Assembly: GCF_024195285.1 (NCBI RefSeq)
Contig: NZ_JALHBS010000104.1
Coordinates: 44,312-108,311 of the forward strand
Direction: 5' to 3'
DNA: 64,000 nt
Origin: Aurantimonas marianensis
GTDB taxonomy: Bacteria > Pseudomonadota > Alphaproteobacteria > Rhizobiales > Rhizobiaceae
Shown here: piece after piece, positions 7,771 to 16,994 of the stretch
Layout of the letters: each line of letters begins with the position of its first letter
Numbering within the stretch: the stretch's first letter is position 1
The notes under the pieces: generated by a model
What the model saw: only the letters and a program-made list of their open reading frames with translations
The model's database searches: none
Told to the model about the DNA's origin: nothing
Translations under genes and position numbers: made by a program

Positions 7771-9298
7771 CTCGACCCTCCGCGATGATGTCGACTTCGG
7801 ACTTGCGTGCCCGCCGCGCGCCGATCGCTCCGACGATCAGGGGATAGAACAGCGTCAGCACCGAGAAGGCGACGATGGCGAGCGAAATCGGTCGGGCGAA
7901 GAACATGCCGGCGACGTTGCCCTGCGCGTTGCCGATCAGATAGCTCTGCACAAAACCCTGCTCGGCGATCTGCCCGAGCACCAGGCCGAGAACGATGGGC
8001 GAGGGAGTGAAGCCGACCCGGTTGAGGATCCAGCCGATGACGCCAAGTCCGAGCATTACGACGACGTCGTTGAGATTGTTGTGGATCGCGAAGCTGCCGA
8101 TGACCGTCATGAAGGCGATGGTCGGAACCAGCGCCGCCTTCGGGATCGCGATGATGCCCTTGTAGGCGTAGCGCCCGACGAGGAGGCCAACCGGCAGCAT
8201 CAGGATGGTGCCGATGAGCAGGCCGAAGATGAAGGTGTAGACGATCGACCCTTGCGTGGTGAACAGCGTCGGACCGATGCGGATGCCCTGGACGAGCAAC
8301 GCGCCGAGGATGACGGCGTCGGGCGGCGTGCCGGGAATTCCCAGCACCAGCGTCGGAATGAAGCCGCCGCCGACGGTGCCGTTGTTGGCGGCCTCGGTGG
8401 CAATGATGCCGCCCGGCTCGCCCGTGCCGTAGCGCTCGGGATGCCTGGCGGAGCGGCGCGCCTCGGAATAGGAGACGAGGCTGGCGACCGACCCGCCGGC
8501 GCCCGGCAATATGCCGACGAGGGTTCCGATCACCGAGCTGCGGACGAGGTTGAACTTCTCCCGCATGACGATCGCGAAGGCTTCCTTCAGCCGATAGCCG
8601 CTGGTGTCGCTCGCGACCTTGAGGTGCGGGTCCCTGGTCGCGACGAGGTCGATCAGAACCGGGATGCAATACAGCCCGATCAGCCCGGAGACGATGTTGA
8701 TGCCGCCGAGCAAGGCATGGCTGCCCATGGTGAAGCGCACGTCGGCGCCAATCACGGCGACCCCGATCATCGACATGAGCAGACCAAGACACGCCCCGAT
8801 CAGGCCCTTCATGAGGTTGCCGACCGACAGCGCGGAGATCAGCGTCAGGCCGAAGACCGCGAGCCAGAAATATTCCGGCGGACCAAAGGCGAGCGCGACC
8901 CGCGCCAGCGGTGGCGCCAGGAACATCAGCATCAGCGCCCCGACGATACCGCCGGACACCGAGGCGAGGGTGGCGACAGTGACGGCCAGCGCGCCGTCGC
9001 CGCGCCTGGCCATCGGAAAGCCGTCGAAGGTGGTGGCGATGGCTGACGGCGTCCCTGGTGTGTTGACCAGGATGGCGGAATAGGAGCCGCCGTAGATCGC
9101 CCCGGTATAGATGGCGCCGAGCACGATGAGGCCGGAGGCGGGGTCCATCGTGAAGGTGAACGGCACCAGAACCGCGACGGCCATGGTCGCCGACAGGCCG
9201 GGGAGGGCACCGATGACGATGCCGGCCAGCACGCCGCCGAGCGCCAGGACGAGGTTGAACGGCGTCAAGGCCTCGGCAAGATAGACGAGCTTGTCCAT
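7757..9298 (-). CDS. TctA-type large membrane subunit of a TTT transporter
   Basis: A 513-residue polytopic protein with about twelve membrane segments. It has the family hallmarks ALGGVLAGIVIGALPGLSATM near the N-terminus, YGGSYSAILVNTPGTPSAIATT near residue 65, and LGIPGTPPDAVILGALLVQGIRIGP in the second half, all typical of TctA permeases. It forms the translocation path of a tripartite tricarboxylate transporter. Gene order on the minus strand is tctC, tctA, tctB, tarD. A TTT system (SlcHFG) is also the known sulfolactate importer in Chromohalobacter, so the cargo could be tartrate or sulfolactate; the codirectional tarD favours the former. Confidence 0.93.
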   Translation of the reverse strand: MDKLVYLAEALTPFNLVLALGGVLAGIVIGALPGLSATMAVAVLVPFTFTMDPASGLIVLGAIYTGAIYGGSYSAILVNTPGTPSAIATTFDGFPMARRGDGALAVTVATLASVSGGIVGALMLMFLAPPLARVALAFGPPEYFWLAVFGLTLISALSVGNLMKGLIGACLGLLMSMIGVAVIGADVRFTMGSHALLGGINIVSGLIGLYCIPVLIDLVATRDPHLKVASDTSGYRLKEAFAIVMREKFNLVRSSVIGTLVGILPGAGGSVASLVSYSEARRSARHPERYGTGEPGGIIATEAANNGTVGGGFIPTLVLGIPGTPPDAVILGALLVQGIRIGPTLFTTQGSIVYTFIFGLLIGTILMLPVGLLVGRYAYKGIIAIPKAALVPTIAFMTVIGSFAIHNNLNDVVVMLGLGVIGWILNRVGFTPSPIVLGLVLGQIAEQGFVQSYLIGNAQGNVAGMFFARPISLAIVAFSVLTLFYPLIVGAIGARRARKSEVDIIAEGRDGRH

Positions 9299-9370
9299 GG
9301 CGATCGCTTCAATGGCATGGGAAATGGCAGGCGGAAGCGTCGACCACTTCCGCCTGGGCTCGGCCGGCGC

Positions 9371-10327
9371 CTATTTCTGGGCGATGCCCATCTGCTCGGC
9401 GACCGCCTGATACTGCTCGCGGCGCTCGTTCATGAACGCCTCGACCTCTTCATAGGGAACATCGATGACGACGAAGCCGCCATCTTCCATCTTCTTGATA
9501 AACTCCGGGTCCTTGTTGACCTTGTCGAGCGTGTCCGAAACCTGCTTGCGGACGTCTTCGGGGGTCGAATTCGGAACGCCCACGCCGCGATAGGCACCGC
9601 CCACCATGTCATAGCCGAGTTCCTTGAAGGTCGGAACGTCTGGAAAGCTCGGTACGCGTTCTTCGGATGCGATGGCCAGGACGCGCATCGCATCGCCTTG
9701 TGTGATGGCGGCGGTGGAATAGCTGAAGCCGGCCTGCACCTGATCGCCAAGAACGGCCGCGATCGCGGGACTTGTGCCGGAGAAAGGCACATAGGTGGTG
9801 GTGACGCCGGTAAGAGCGTCGAATTTCGTCTGCGCGACATGGTTGGCCGAATTGGTCCCGGAGCCCGAGAACGTCACCAGTCCTGGATTTTCCTTGGCGT
9901 AATTGACCAGATCCTCCAGCGTCTTGAACTGGCTGTCGGCCGGCACGACGATGGCGTCCGGCGTGTACTGGAAGAAGTAGACATTGGCGATGTCGTCGGT
10001 CTTGTAGCCGACCTCCTGCGCCATCGGCTGCAACACGATGTGGGGCAGGTTCGTGCCCATCAGCGTGTAGCCGTCGCCGTCCATGCCGTTCAGCTGCGAC
10101 CAGGCTTGCGCGCCGCCGGCGCCGGCCATGTACTGAATCACCAGCGGCTGGCCGGTAATTCGCTCCCAGACCGGCTGCTGCAGCCGCGCCGCGATATCGG
10201 ATTCGCCGCCGGCGTTGAACGGAATGATGTAGTTGACCGGTTTCGTCGGATAGTCCTGCGCCATTACCGAGCCGGCGGTCAGGCCGACGGTCAGGATGGC
10301 GCCTGTCAACAGTGACGTGATCTTCAT
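9371..10327 (-). CDS. TctC-type periplasmic binding protein
   Basis: A 318-residue solute-binding protein of the Bug/TctC family. An N-terminal signal peptide (MKITSLLTGAILTVGLTAGS, cleavage expected after VMA) precedes QDYPTKPVNYIIPFNAGGESDIAAR, the first ligand-binding segment of this family. Further on are QYMAGAGGAQAW and the family-typical FKTLEDLVNYAKENPGLVTFSGSGTNSANHV. It captures carboxylates in the periplasm and hands them to TctA/TctB. The ATG at 10327 is preceded by GGGAGGAAC, so longer in-frame readings upstream are not used. The divergent GntR gene at 10540 starts 213 bases away and is the likely regulator. Confidence 0.92.
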   Translation of the reverse strand: MKITSLLTGAILTVGLTAGSVMAQDYPTKPVNYIIPFNAGGESDIAARLQQPVWERITGQPLVIQYMAGAGGAQAWSQLNGMDGDGYTLMGTNLPHIVLQPMAQEVGYKTDDIANVYFFQYTPDAIVVPADSQFKTLEDLVNYAKENPGLVTFSGSGTNSANHVAQTKFDALTGVTTTYVPFSGTSPAIAAVLGDQVQAGFSYSTAAITQGDAMRVLAIASEERVPSFPDVPTFKELGYDMVGGAYRGVGVPNSTPEDVRKQVSDTLDKVNKDPEFIKKMEDGGFVVIDVPYEEVEAFMNERREQYQAVAEQMGIAQK

Positions 10328-10539
10328 TTTTGTTCCTCCCGGTGAAATTCTCTCGATCGGTGCACTCGCATTGCGGACGCTCTTCAGGCGCGGAACGGCG
10401 GTGACCGATCTTGGCCAATTTGGGACCACGGCGCTGGCAATGTCAATCATGCGTCCGACGATGTATGCAAGAAAGCGTTCGGTTTCATCGTGGAGCCGTG
10501 TAGGGTGCTGGGAAGGCTCTCGTGGCAAGAGGGAAAATC

Positions 10540-11250
10540 ATGATGTCGAACGCCCCGACGCTCCTCGGCATTGAAAAACCGGAGCGCAAGCCGTCGCTGG
10601 TCGAAGCGGCCTATGCTGCCGTCAAGCAGGCGATTCGCGATGGCGTCTTCCCTCCGGGTTTTCAGGGTTCCGAACAGGAGATGGCACAACGGCTGGGGAT
10701 GAGCCGGACGCCGGTGCATCAGGCGATCATCCAATTGCAGAGCGAGGGCATGGTCGAGCTGCGATCCAAGCGCGGCGTCGTCATCAGCGCGCTGTCGCCT
10801 GACGACATGAAGGAGGTCTATGACGTCATCATTGCCGTCGAGGGCATGGCCGCGCTGGTCTTGGCCGAGCAGCCGCGTGCGACGCGCGAGCGTGTCAGCC
10901 GCGACATGGAACGGCTGAACGCCGAGCTCGCCGAGGCTCTCGCCAGGGATGACCTTCTCGGCTGGGCCGATCTGGATGCGCGGTTCCATGCCTGCCTCGT
11001 GCACGGCGCCGGCAACGGCAGGCTGGAGCGGATCGCGACGGTCAACATCGACCAGTCGTTTCGGGCGCGCCGGCTGACCTTGCATCTGCGGTCGAAGCCG
11101 ACGGGCTCCATCGCGGAGCACCAGCGTATCATCGACGCGATCCGCGCCGGCGAGCCGGGCGAAGCGCGCCAGATGGCCCAGGACCACAAGATCCGGGCAC
11201 GGGACCAGATCGTGGATCTTCTGCGGCGCTATGAGATGAAGCATCTGTAA
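10540..11250 (+). CDS. GntR-family regulator, FadR/FCD type
   Basis: About 236 residues. The winged helix (residues about 20-85) includes SEQEMAQRLGMSRTPVHQAIIQLQSEG. A helical FCD ligand domain follows, with acidic and histidine positions seen in LDARFHACLVHGAGN and SIAEHQRIIDAIRAG, which normally hold a metal and a carboxylate effector. It is divergent from the tctCAB-tarD unit and so is probably its regulator, answering to the transported acid. AAGAGGG lies six bases before the ATG at 10540; a second ATG follows directly, and an upstream in-frame GTG at 10522 is less likely. Confidence 0.88.
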   Translation: MMSNAPTLLGIEKPERKPSLVEAAYAAVKQAIRDGVFPPGFQGSEQEMAQRLGMSRTPVHQAIIQLQSEGMVELRSKRGVVISALSPDDMKEVYDVIIAVEGMAALVLAEQPRATRERVSRDMERLNAELAEALARDDLLGWADLDARFHACLVHGAGNGRLERIATVNIDQSFRARRLTLHLRSKPTGSIAEHQRIIDAIRAGEPGEARQMAQDHKIRARDQIVDLLRRYEMKHL

Positions 11251-11282
11251 CGCAGTCTTCATGCCCGGTCGCGCTCATCTGG

Positions 11283-12029
11283 TCAGGTCGGAAAATCCGC
11301 CGCGACCTCGCCGAGTCCGTCGATCCAGCCGCGCACCGGCGTGCCGCGTTCGATGAAGGGCATGCCGTTCAACGAGCCGGTGATGACGATCTGACCTGAC
11401 TTCAGGCCGCCGCAATGTGCCCCGATCATCCGGGCGAGGGCGCAGAATGTCGCGAAGGCGTCGCCGCCCGGCACGTCGGCGCTGCCATCGAGGACGGTTT
11501 GCGAGCCGAGGTTCAGCCTGGCGCTGACCGTTCCAAGGTCCAACGCCTGCCAGTCCGCGCGGGGCGCCGCGATGACGACGGCGCCGTTCAGCTGATTGTC
11601 CGCCAGCCTGAGCAGCGGCGGTGCTGTTTCGATGTCGGTCAGGCGCGTGTCGACGATCTCCAGCGCCGCGACAGCGGAGACGCAGGCGCGCGCTCGGCAC
11701 TCGAAATCCGCGCTTTCGGGGTCGGGCAGGGGCGTGTTGACGAGGAAGCCGACTTCCAGTTCGATACCGATGCGGTCGAAATCCGCGCCGCTGACGATGG
11801 CGGGGCTCCTCCACACGTCCTTTTGAAAGATCGGCGCCATGATTGGGTTTTCACCGGGGCGGCGGCCGGTCTTGAAGCCGCCGACCGGACCGACGGCCTG
11901 CGCCACGCGGCGCTGGATCGCATAGGCATCACACGCGCTGGCAACGGCGTCCGCCATCTCACCCGTGGACAATTTGGGGCCGCCATTGCGGGCCCCGATC
12001 AGCCGATCGGCGCGGTCGAGACGCGCCAT
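11283..12029 (-). CDS. 2-keto-4-pentenoate hydratase/FAH-fold hydratase
   Basis: A 248-residue protein of the fumarylacetoacetate-hydrolase superfamily, 2-oxopent-4-enoate hydratase/4-oxalocrotonate decarboxylase branch. GGFKTGRRPG holds a Lys near residue 50. IGIELEVGFLVN supplies the paired metal-binding acidic residues (E-x-E) near residue 90, EIVDTRL another acidic ligand, and IVITGSLNGMPFIERG closes the active site. Members add water to, or decarboxylate, unsaturated 2-oxo acids. It is the last gene of the minus-strand unit, five bases after the CoA-transferase gene, so it probably handles a late intermediate of that pathway. The exact substrate is unknown. Confidence 0.8.
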   Translation of the reverse strand: MARLDRADRLIGARNGGPKLSTGEMADAVASACDAYAIQRRVAQAVGPVGGFKTGRRPGENPIMAPIFQKDVWRSPAIVSGADFDRIGIELEVGFLVNTPLPDPESADFECRARACVSAVAALEIVDTRLTDIETAPPLLRLADNQLNGAVVIAAPRADWQALDLGTVSARLNLGSQTVLDGSADVPGGDAFATFCALARMIGAHCGGLKSGQIVITGSLNGMPFIERGTPVRGWIDGLGEVAADFPT

Positions 12030-12034
12030 TCCCG

Positions 12035-13249
12035 CTACACCGCGGGCCCGCGGACCGCGCCGGAAGCGAGCATGGCGTCGATGGCCTCGTCATCGTAGCC
12101 CGCCTGCGCAAGCACTTGGCGGCTATGCTGGCCGAGCAGCGGCGCGGGACGTGTGATGCCGCCGGGCGTTTCGGAGAATTTGATCGGCAGGCCGATCGCC
12201 TTCACAGTGCCGGCCTTCGGATGCTCGGTCTCGACGACCATCTGGCGGAACAGGGTTTGCGGGTCGCGGTGCATCTCGCCGACGTCGAGGACGGGACCGG
12301 CGGGAACGCCCGCCGACTCCAGCCGCTCCAGCCAGTCCGCCGATGACTGCTGCGAGAAGTAGCCGTTCAGGATATCTTCGAGCGCGGCCAGGTTCTGCAT
12401 CCGGGCATGATTGGACGAAAAGCGTTCGTCGTTCGCCAGTTCCTCCGCGCCGATGACCGCCAGCATCCGCTCCCAGTTCTTCTGGTTGGCCGCCCCGACG
12501 GTGATCCAGCCATCGGCTGTTTGGAACGCCTGATAGGGTGCGTTGAGCGGATGAGCCGAGCCGAGCGGGCCCGGCGCGACGCCGGTGGCGAACGCGATCG
12601 CCGATTGCCAGTAGGTATGGGTGATGCCGGCCTCGAACAGCGAGGTGTCGACCTTCTGGCCTTCGCCGGTCTGGAGTTTCCGCGCATAGGCGCTGGCGCA
12701 GCCGAGTGCCGCGAGGATGCCGGCGGTGATGTCGGTGACCGGCGCGCCGGATTTCACCGGCGGCCGGCCCGGCCCCTCGCCGGTGATCGACATCAGTCCG
12801 CTCATGCCTTGCGCGATCAGGTCGAAGCCGCCGCGCGTCGCATAAGGGCCGCTGCGGCCGAAGCCGGAGATCTCGCAATAGATCAGGCCCGGATTGGTCT
12901 TGCGCAGATCCTCGTAGCCGAGCCCGAGCTTTTCCATCGTCCCCATGCGGTAGTTCTCGATGACGACGTCGGCCGTCTCCAGCATGCGCCGCAGGACAGC
13001 CTTGCCGTCTTCGCTCTTGAGGTCGAGGACCACGCCGCGCTTGTTGCGGTTCATCATCATGTAGGCGGCGGACTCGCCGTTGATATCGGGCGGCAGGAAG
13101 CGCCGGCTGTCGTCGCCCTCCGGCTTTTCGACCTTGATGACGTCGGCGCCCATGTCGGCGAGCATCATGCCGCAGACGGGACCGGCCATGATGTGGGCTA
13201 GCTCGATGACCTTCATGCCCTCCAGCGGGCCTTTCGCGGCGGTCGTCAT
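12035..13249 (-). CDS. Class III CoA-transferase (CaiB/BaiF)
   Basis: A 404-residue formyl-CoA-transferase-type enzyme. It has the N-terminal Rossmann part (KVIELAHIMAGPVCGMMLADMGADVIKVEKPEGDDSR), NRNKRGVVLDLK, and NYRMGTMEKLGLGYEDL. The catalytic Asp lies in the RGGFDLIAQGMSGLM region. These enzymes move CoA between organic acids through a covalent Asp-anhydride intermediate. Its ATG (13249) overlaps the enoyl-CoA hydratase stop by one base (TAATG), so the two are coupled. With the hydratase it suggests a CoA-activated acid intermediate derived from whatever the TRAP transporter imports. Confidence 0.92.
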   Translation of the reverse strand: MTTAAKGPLEGMKVIELAHIMAGPVCGMMLADMGADVIKVEKPEGDDSRRFLPPDINGESAAYMMMNRNKRGVVLDLKSEDGKAVLRRMLETADVVIENYRMGTMEKLGLGYEDLRKTNPGLIYCEISGFGRSGPYATRGGFDLIAQGMSGLMSITGEGPGRPPVKSGAPVTDITAGILAALGCASAYARKLQTGEGQKVDTSLFEAGITHTYWQSAIAFATGVAPGPLGSAHPLNAPYQAFQTADGWITVGAANQKNWERMLAVIGAEELANDERFSSNHARMQNLAALEDILNGYFSQQSSADWLERLESAGVPAGPVLDVGEMHRDPQTLFRQMVVETEHPKAGTVKAIGLPIKFSETPGGITRPAPLLGQHSRQVLAQAGYDDEAIDAMLASGAVRGPAV

Positions 13250-14031
13250 TACCGGCCTTTCCACTCGGGTTTGCGTTTGCCGAGAAAGGCTTCCATGCCT
13301 TCCTTGAAGTCCTCACTCATGTAAGCCCGGATGACCAGATCACGGTCGTCGGCACCGGCCCCCTCGACACGCAGCCGCCGCAGCGCCTCCTTGGTCGTGG
13401 CAAGGGTGATCGGCGCGTGGCCGGCGAGCTGTTCGGCCAGTGCTTCGGCGCGGGCGATCAGCGCGGCGTGATCGGCCACGATCTCCGAGACGAGACCGAT
13501 CGCCTGCGCCTCGTCGGCGCCCACGAGGCGCGCGGTGAAGATGACCTCCTTGGTCCGCCCCGCGCCCATCAGCGCCGACAGCCGCGACAGGTTGGCGATC
13601 GACAGACAGTTGCCGAGGGTACGGGCGATCGGAAAGCCGAAGCGCAGGTCTGCGGTCGTGATGCGGATGTCGCAGGCGGCCGCGATTCCTGCGCCGCCGC
13701 CGGTGCAGGCGCCTGATATCGCCGCGATGGTCGGCACCGGACAGGCCTCGACCGCGCCGAGGACGACGTCCATGCGGTGTTCGTAGTCGAGCGCGTCCTG
13801 ATCGCTGGTGAAGCCCCGGAATTGCGTCATGTCGGTGCCGGCGGCAAACGCTTTCTCACCGGCGCCGGTGACGACGAGACATTTGACCGAGCCGTCGGTC
13901 GGCACGCTCCGGCAGATTTCGGCAAGGCCGTCATACATGGCGAAGGTCAGCGCGTTGCGGGCCTGCGGGCGGTTTAGCGTGATCCAGCCGGTGGTCCCGC
14001 GGACTTCGTAGAGGAGTTCGTTTTCGGACAT
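13249..14031 (-). CDS. Enoyl-CoA hydratase/isomerase (crotonase family)
   Basis: A 260-residue crotonase-fold protein: WITLNRPQARNALTFAMYDGL at the start, the first oxyanion-hole segment KAFAAGTDMTQF, the second AAISGACTGGGAGIAAACDIRI, then LRFGFPIARTLGNC. The typical hydratase glutamates are not clearly in place: the position after the second glycine-rich loop reads GFPIART. It may therefore act on a substrate other than simple enoyl-CoAs, and other crotonase reactions (isomerase, lyase, hydrolase) are possible. It sits between the TRAP permease and the CoA-transferase and overlaps the latter by one base. Confidence 0.88.
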   Translation of the reverse strand: MSENELLYEVRGTTGWITLNRPQARNALTFAMYDGLAEICRSVPTDGSVKCLVVTGAGEKAFAAGTDMTQFRGFTSDQDALDYEHRMDVVLGAVEACPVPTIAAISGACTGGGAGIAAACDIRITTADLRFGFPIARTLGNCLSIANLSRLSALMGAGRTKEVIFTARLVGADEAQAIGLVSEIVADHAALIARAEALAEQLAGHAPITLATTKEALRRLRVEGAGADDRDLVIRAYMSEDFKEGMEAFLGKRKPEWKGR

Positions 14032-14035
14032 CGGA

Positions 14036-15316
14036 TCACCTGTAGAAATATTCGACGAGGAACATCGGTATCGCCGGCACGTAGGTGCTGATGATGAGCA
14101 CGAAGAGCAGCACGGCGATCAGTGGCAGGTTCCATTTGGTCACCTCCCAGATGTTTGCCTTGGCGATCGAGCATGCTGTGATCAGCACCGAGGCGACCGG
14201 CGGCGTCTGCTGGCCTATCGCAAGGTTCAGCGTCACCACCAGGCCGAAATGCACCGGATCGATTCCCGCTTGGCTGATCAGCGGCGTGATGATCGGGACG
14301 ACCAGGATGATCGCCGCGGCCGAATGCAGGAAGAAGCCGATGACCAGAAAGAAGACGTTGAGGATCAGCAGGATCAGGTACTGGTTGCTGGTGAGGTCCA
14401 GGATCGCCGCCGCGATGTCCTGCGGGACGCGGGCGGTGGTCAGGAACGAGCCCATCAGGACCGAGGTGGCGACGAGCAGCATGACCACGGCCGTCTGCAT
14501 GCCGCCTTCCAGCATCGCTTCCTTGAGCTGCCCCCAATCGATCTCGCGATACCAGACACCCACCAGTATCGCCGCGACGACGGCGATACCGGCTGCTTCC
14601 GTCGCGGTCATGAAGCCGCCGAAGATGCCGCCGAGAATGATCACCGGCAGCGCGAAGGTCGGCAGCGCCTCGACGAAAGTGGCGCGCAGCGCCGGGAGAT
14701 TGAAGGCCTCTTCGGTTGGCCAGTCATATTTGAGGGCGTAGTAGTAGGCGACACCCATCAGCCCGGCTGCACCGAGCAGCCCCGGCACGACGCCCGCGAC
14801 GAACAATTGTTCGATGCTGGCCCCCGACGACACGCCATACAGGATCATCGGGATCGAAGGCGGGATGATGATCGCCAGCGAGGCCGACGACGAGGTGATC
14901 GCAGCCGCGAAGGGGGCGGGATAGCCGCGCCGCTTCATCTCGGGAATGATGATCGAGCCCATTGCCGCGACATCCGCGACCGCCGAGCCCGAGATCTCGG
15001 CGAAGAACAGCGAGACACCGACATTGACCATCGCCAGGCCGCCGCGAACGAAGCCGATGATCGCGGTGACGAAGGCGATGAGGCGCCGGGTGATGCCGGT
15101 GGCGTTCATGATCGCGCCAGCGAGCACGAACATCGGAATGGCGATCAGCGAGAAGGATTTCGCGCCCGAGTACATATCGAGCGCGATGGTCACGAGGGCG
15201 CCGGCACCGTCGGTGAGACCGATGGCAATGACCGCCGCCAGCGCCAGTGCGATGGCGATCGGCACGTTGATGCAGACCATCACGACCAGCGCGATGAAGA
15301 TACCGAACATGAACAT
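14036..15316 (-). CDS. TRAP transporter large permease (DctM type)
   Basis: A 426-residue, about twelve-helix DctM protein. It includes the family signature FFAEISGSAVADVAAMGSIIIPEMKRRGYPAPFAAAITSSSASLAIIIPPSIPMILYG in the first half and GIDPVHFGLVVTLNLAIGQQTPPVASVL near the end. It is the ion-coupled membrane pore of a TRAP system. The start ATG (15316) overlaps the stop of the dctQ gene by one base (TGATG). The open frame continues far upstream, but that part lies over dctQ in another frame and is not translated. Confidence 0.93.
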   Translation of the reverse strand: MFMFGIFIALVVMVCINVPIAIALALAAVIAIGLTDGAGALVTIALDMYSGAKSFSLIAIPMFVLAGAIMNATGITRRLIAFVTAIIGFVRGGLAMVNVGVSLFFAEISGSAVADVAAMGSIIIPEMKRRGYPAPFAAAITSSSASLAIIIPPSIPMILYGVSSGASIEQLFVAGVVPGLLGAAGLMGVAYYYALKYDWPTEEAFNLPALRATFVEALPTFALPVIILGGIFGGFMTATEAAGIAVVAAILVGVWYREIDWGQLKEAMLEGGMQTAVVMLLVATSVLMGSFLTTARVPQDIAAAILDLTSNQYLILLILNVFFLVIGFFLHSAAAIILVVPIITPLISQAGIDPVHFGLVVTLNLAIGQQTPPVASVLITACSIAKANIWEVTKWNLPLIAVLLFVLIISTYVPAIPMFLVEYFYR

Positions 15317-15846
15317 CAGGCCTGGTCCTTCTCCGGCGTTTCGCCATGCGCCATGACGGCGTGCTCGACCGAGCGTCCCGCCATCACGTCCCGCCAGTAG
15401 TCGGGCAGGCTCAGAAGTTCGGCGACGATGAACAGGATGGCGCCGATCGGGATAATGGATTGGGTCAGCGATACCGGTACCCAGGTCAGGCTGACCAGCG
15501 TCTCGCCCTCGAGAATGCTGAGCACCTCGAGTCCCGCCCAGGCGAGCAGCGCGAAGAAGGAGATCACCAGGATCTCCGCGAGGATGACCGCCGCGGCTCG
15601 CGCCCGGCGTGGCAGCGCGAGGAGTACGTCGTCGAAGCCGATATGGCCGCGCTTGAGCGCCGCTAGCGCGGCGCCGTAATAGGTGGTCCATGCCAGGAGC
15701 ACCGAGGCAACCACGTCGTACCAGGAGAGCGAGGCTCCCAATTTGCGGAATACGACCGCCACCACGACCACGGTAGTGAGGCCGACCATGAGGGTAATGA
15801 CCACCCAGGTCAGAACCTCGCCCAGAAGCTTCGCCATCAGGCGCAA
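15316..15846 (-). CDS. TRAP transporter small permease (DctQ type)
   Basis: A 176-residue protein with four hydrophobic helices (VLTWVVITLMVGLTTVVVVAVVF; YDVVASVLLAWTTYYGAALA; AAVILAEILVISFFALLAWAGL; SLTQSIIPIGAILFIVAELL) and the ALKRGHIGFDDVL loop typical of DctQ. It bridges the binding protein and the DctM pore in the inner membrane. The TTG at 15846 is preceded at five bases by GGAGG; an ATG three codons on (15837) is the alternative start. Confidence 0.9.
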   Translation of the reverse strand: MRLMAKLLGEVLTWVVITLMVGLTTVVVVAVVFRKLGASLSWYDVVASVLLAWTTYYGAALAALKRGHIGFDDVLLALPRRARAAAVILAEILVISFFALLAWAGLEVLSILEGETLVSLTWVPVSLTQSIIPIGAILFIVAELLSLPDYWRDVMAGRSVEHAVMAHGETPEKDQA

Positions 15847-15975
15847 ATCGGCCTCCCGCGCCTTTTCGGGCGCTCCGTTTATCGATCATCGGTAACAGGG
15901 AACGGCCGTCCGCCGGACGGGCCGTGCAGCAATGAAGGTAGGCCGGCGGCGCGGACGCCGCCGGCCTCCGGTTTA

Positions 15976-16944
15976 TCAGCTGGAGGCGAGCGACTGGATG
16001 TCCTCGATCAGCTTCTGGCCGCCCTCGACCTGCTGACCGAATTCCTCGTAGATCGGCTTGGATGCCTCGATGAAGGCATCCTTGTCGGCCTCGTTCACCT
16101 CGACGCCGGCTTCCTTGATCTTGTCGACCAGTTCGCCGTCGAGACGGGCCGATTCGTCATAGGCGAAGTCGCTGGCCTTGACCGCGCAGTCCTGGATGAC
16201 CGTCTTGAGCTCGTCGTCCCAGCCTTCCCACTGCTTGGCCGAACTCGCCAGATAGGCCGGCGAATAGACGTGGCCGGTCATCGAGAGGTACTTCTGCACC
16301 TCCTGGAACTTGCCCGAATAGATCTGGGCAAGCGGGTTTTCCTGGCCGTCGATCACGCCGGTCTTCAGTGCCGTGAACACTTCCGAGAAGGCCATCGGCG
16401 TCGGGTTGGCGCCGTAGCTCTGGAACATCTTCACCCGCCATTCGCCCTTCGGCGTGCGCAGCTTGATGCCGTCCAGATCGGCCGGCACGGTGACCGGCCG
16501 GACGTTGTTGGTCACGTTGCGGAAGCCGTTTTCCCAAAAGCCGATGATCTGGTAGCCCTTGCCGCTGGCCGCGTCGACGAAGGTCCCGCCCATCTCGTCG
16601 CGGACCTTGCGCATGTGGTCGCGGTCCTTGATCAGATAGGGCATCTCGAAGATGCCGAAGGTCGGCGACACGGAGCTCATGATCGAGGACGGAATCGAGA
16701 AGGCGATCTGTCCGAGCTTGAGCTTTTGCAGCATCTCCTCGTCGTTGCCGAGCTGCGACGAGCCGTAGACCTCGACGCTCGCCTTGCCGCTTTCATTGAC
16801 GCATTCGGCGAAGTTGTTGCCCGTCGATTCGTAGAGCGATCCCGGCGCGCCGACATGGCCCAGCTTCAGGACCTCCTGGGCGTTCGCGCTCGTTCCCCAA
16901 AGCGCCGCGGCCGCGGCGCCCATCATCAATGTGCGAATGTTCAT
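15976..16944 (-). CDS. TRAP transporter periplasmic binding protein (DctP type)
   Basis: A 322-residue extracytoplasmic binding protein. A signal peptide (MNIRTLMMGAAAAALWGTSA, cleaved after NAQ) is followed by EVLKLGHVGAPGSLYESTGN and EVYGSSQLGNDEEMLQKLKLGQIAF. Then come GFWENGFRNVTNN and DGIKLRTPKGEWRVKMFQSYGANPTPMAFSEVFTALKTGVIDGQENP, which carries the conserved Arg that grips the substrate carboxylate. It delivers a carboxylate to DctQ/DctM. GGGAGGAAAGAC sits before the ATG. A 129-base gap separates it from dctQ. The substrate cannot be read from the sequence. Confidence 0.93.
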   Translation of the reverse strand: MNIRTLMMGAAAAALWGTSANAQEVLKLGHVGAPGSLYESTGNNFAECVNESGKASVEVYGSSQLGNDEEMLQKLKLGQIAFSIPSSIMSSVSPTFGIFEMPYLIKDRDHMRKVRDEMGGTFVDAASGKGYQIIGFWENGFRNVTNNVRPVTVPADLDGIKLRTPKGEWRVKMFQSYGANPTPMAFSEVFTALKTGVIDGQENPLAQIYSGKFQEVQKYLSMTGHVYSPAYLASSAKQWEGWDDELKTVIQDCAVKASDFAYDESARLDGELVDKIKEAGVEVNEADKDAFIEASKPIYEEFGQQVEGGQKLIEDIQSLASS

Positions 16945-16994
16945 TGTCTTTCCTCCCGGTTGCATTCGGACGGGCGGTTTCTTCCGCCCGATTC

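Noticed and set aside
5977..7788. 603-codon plus-strand frame opposite tarD and tctB
   Set aside because: It runs across two genes with complete catalytic or membrane motifs on the other strand and has the D/R/H-rich composition of antisense noise.
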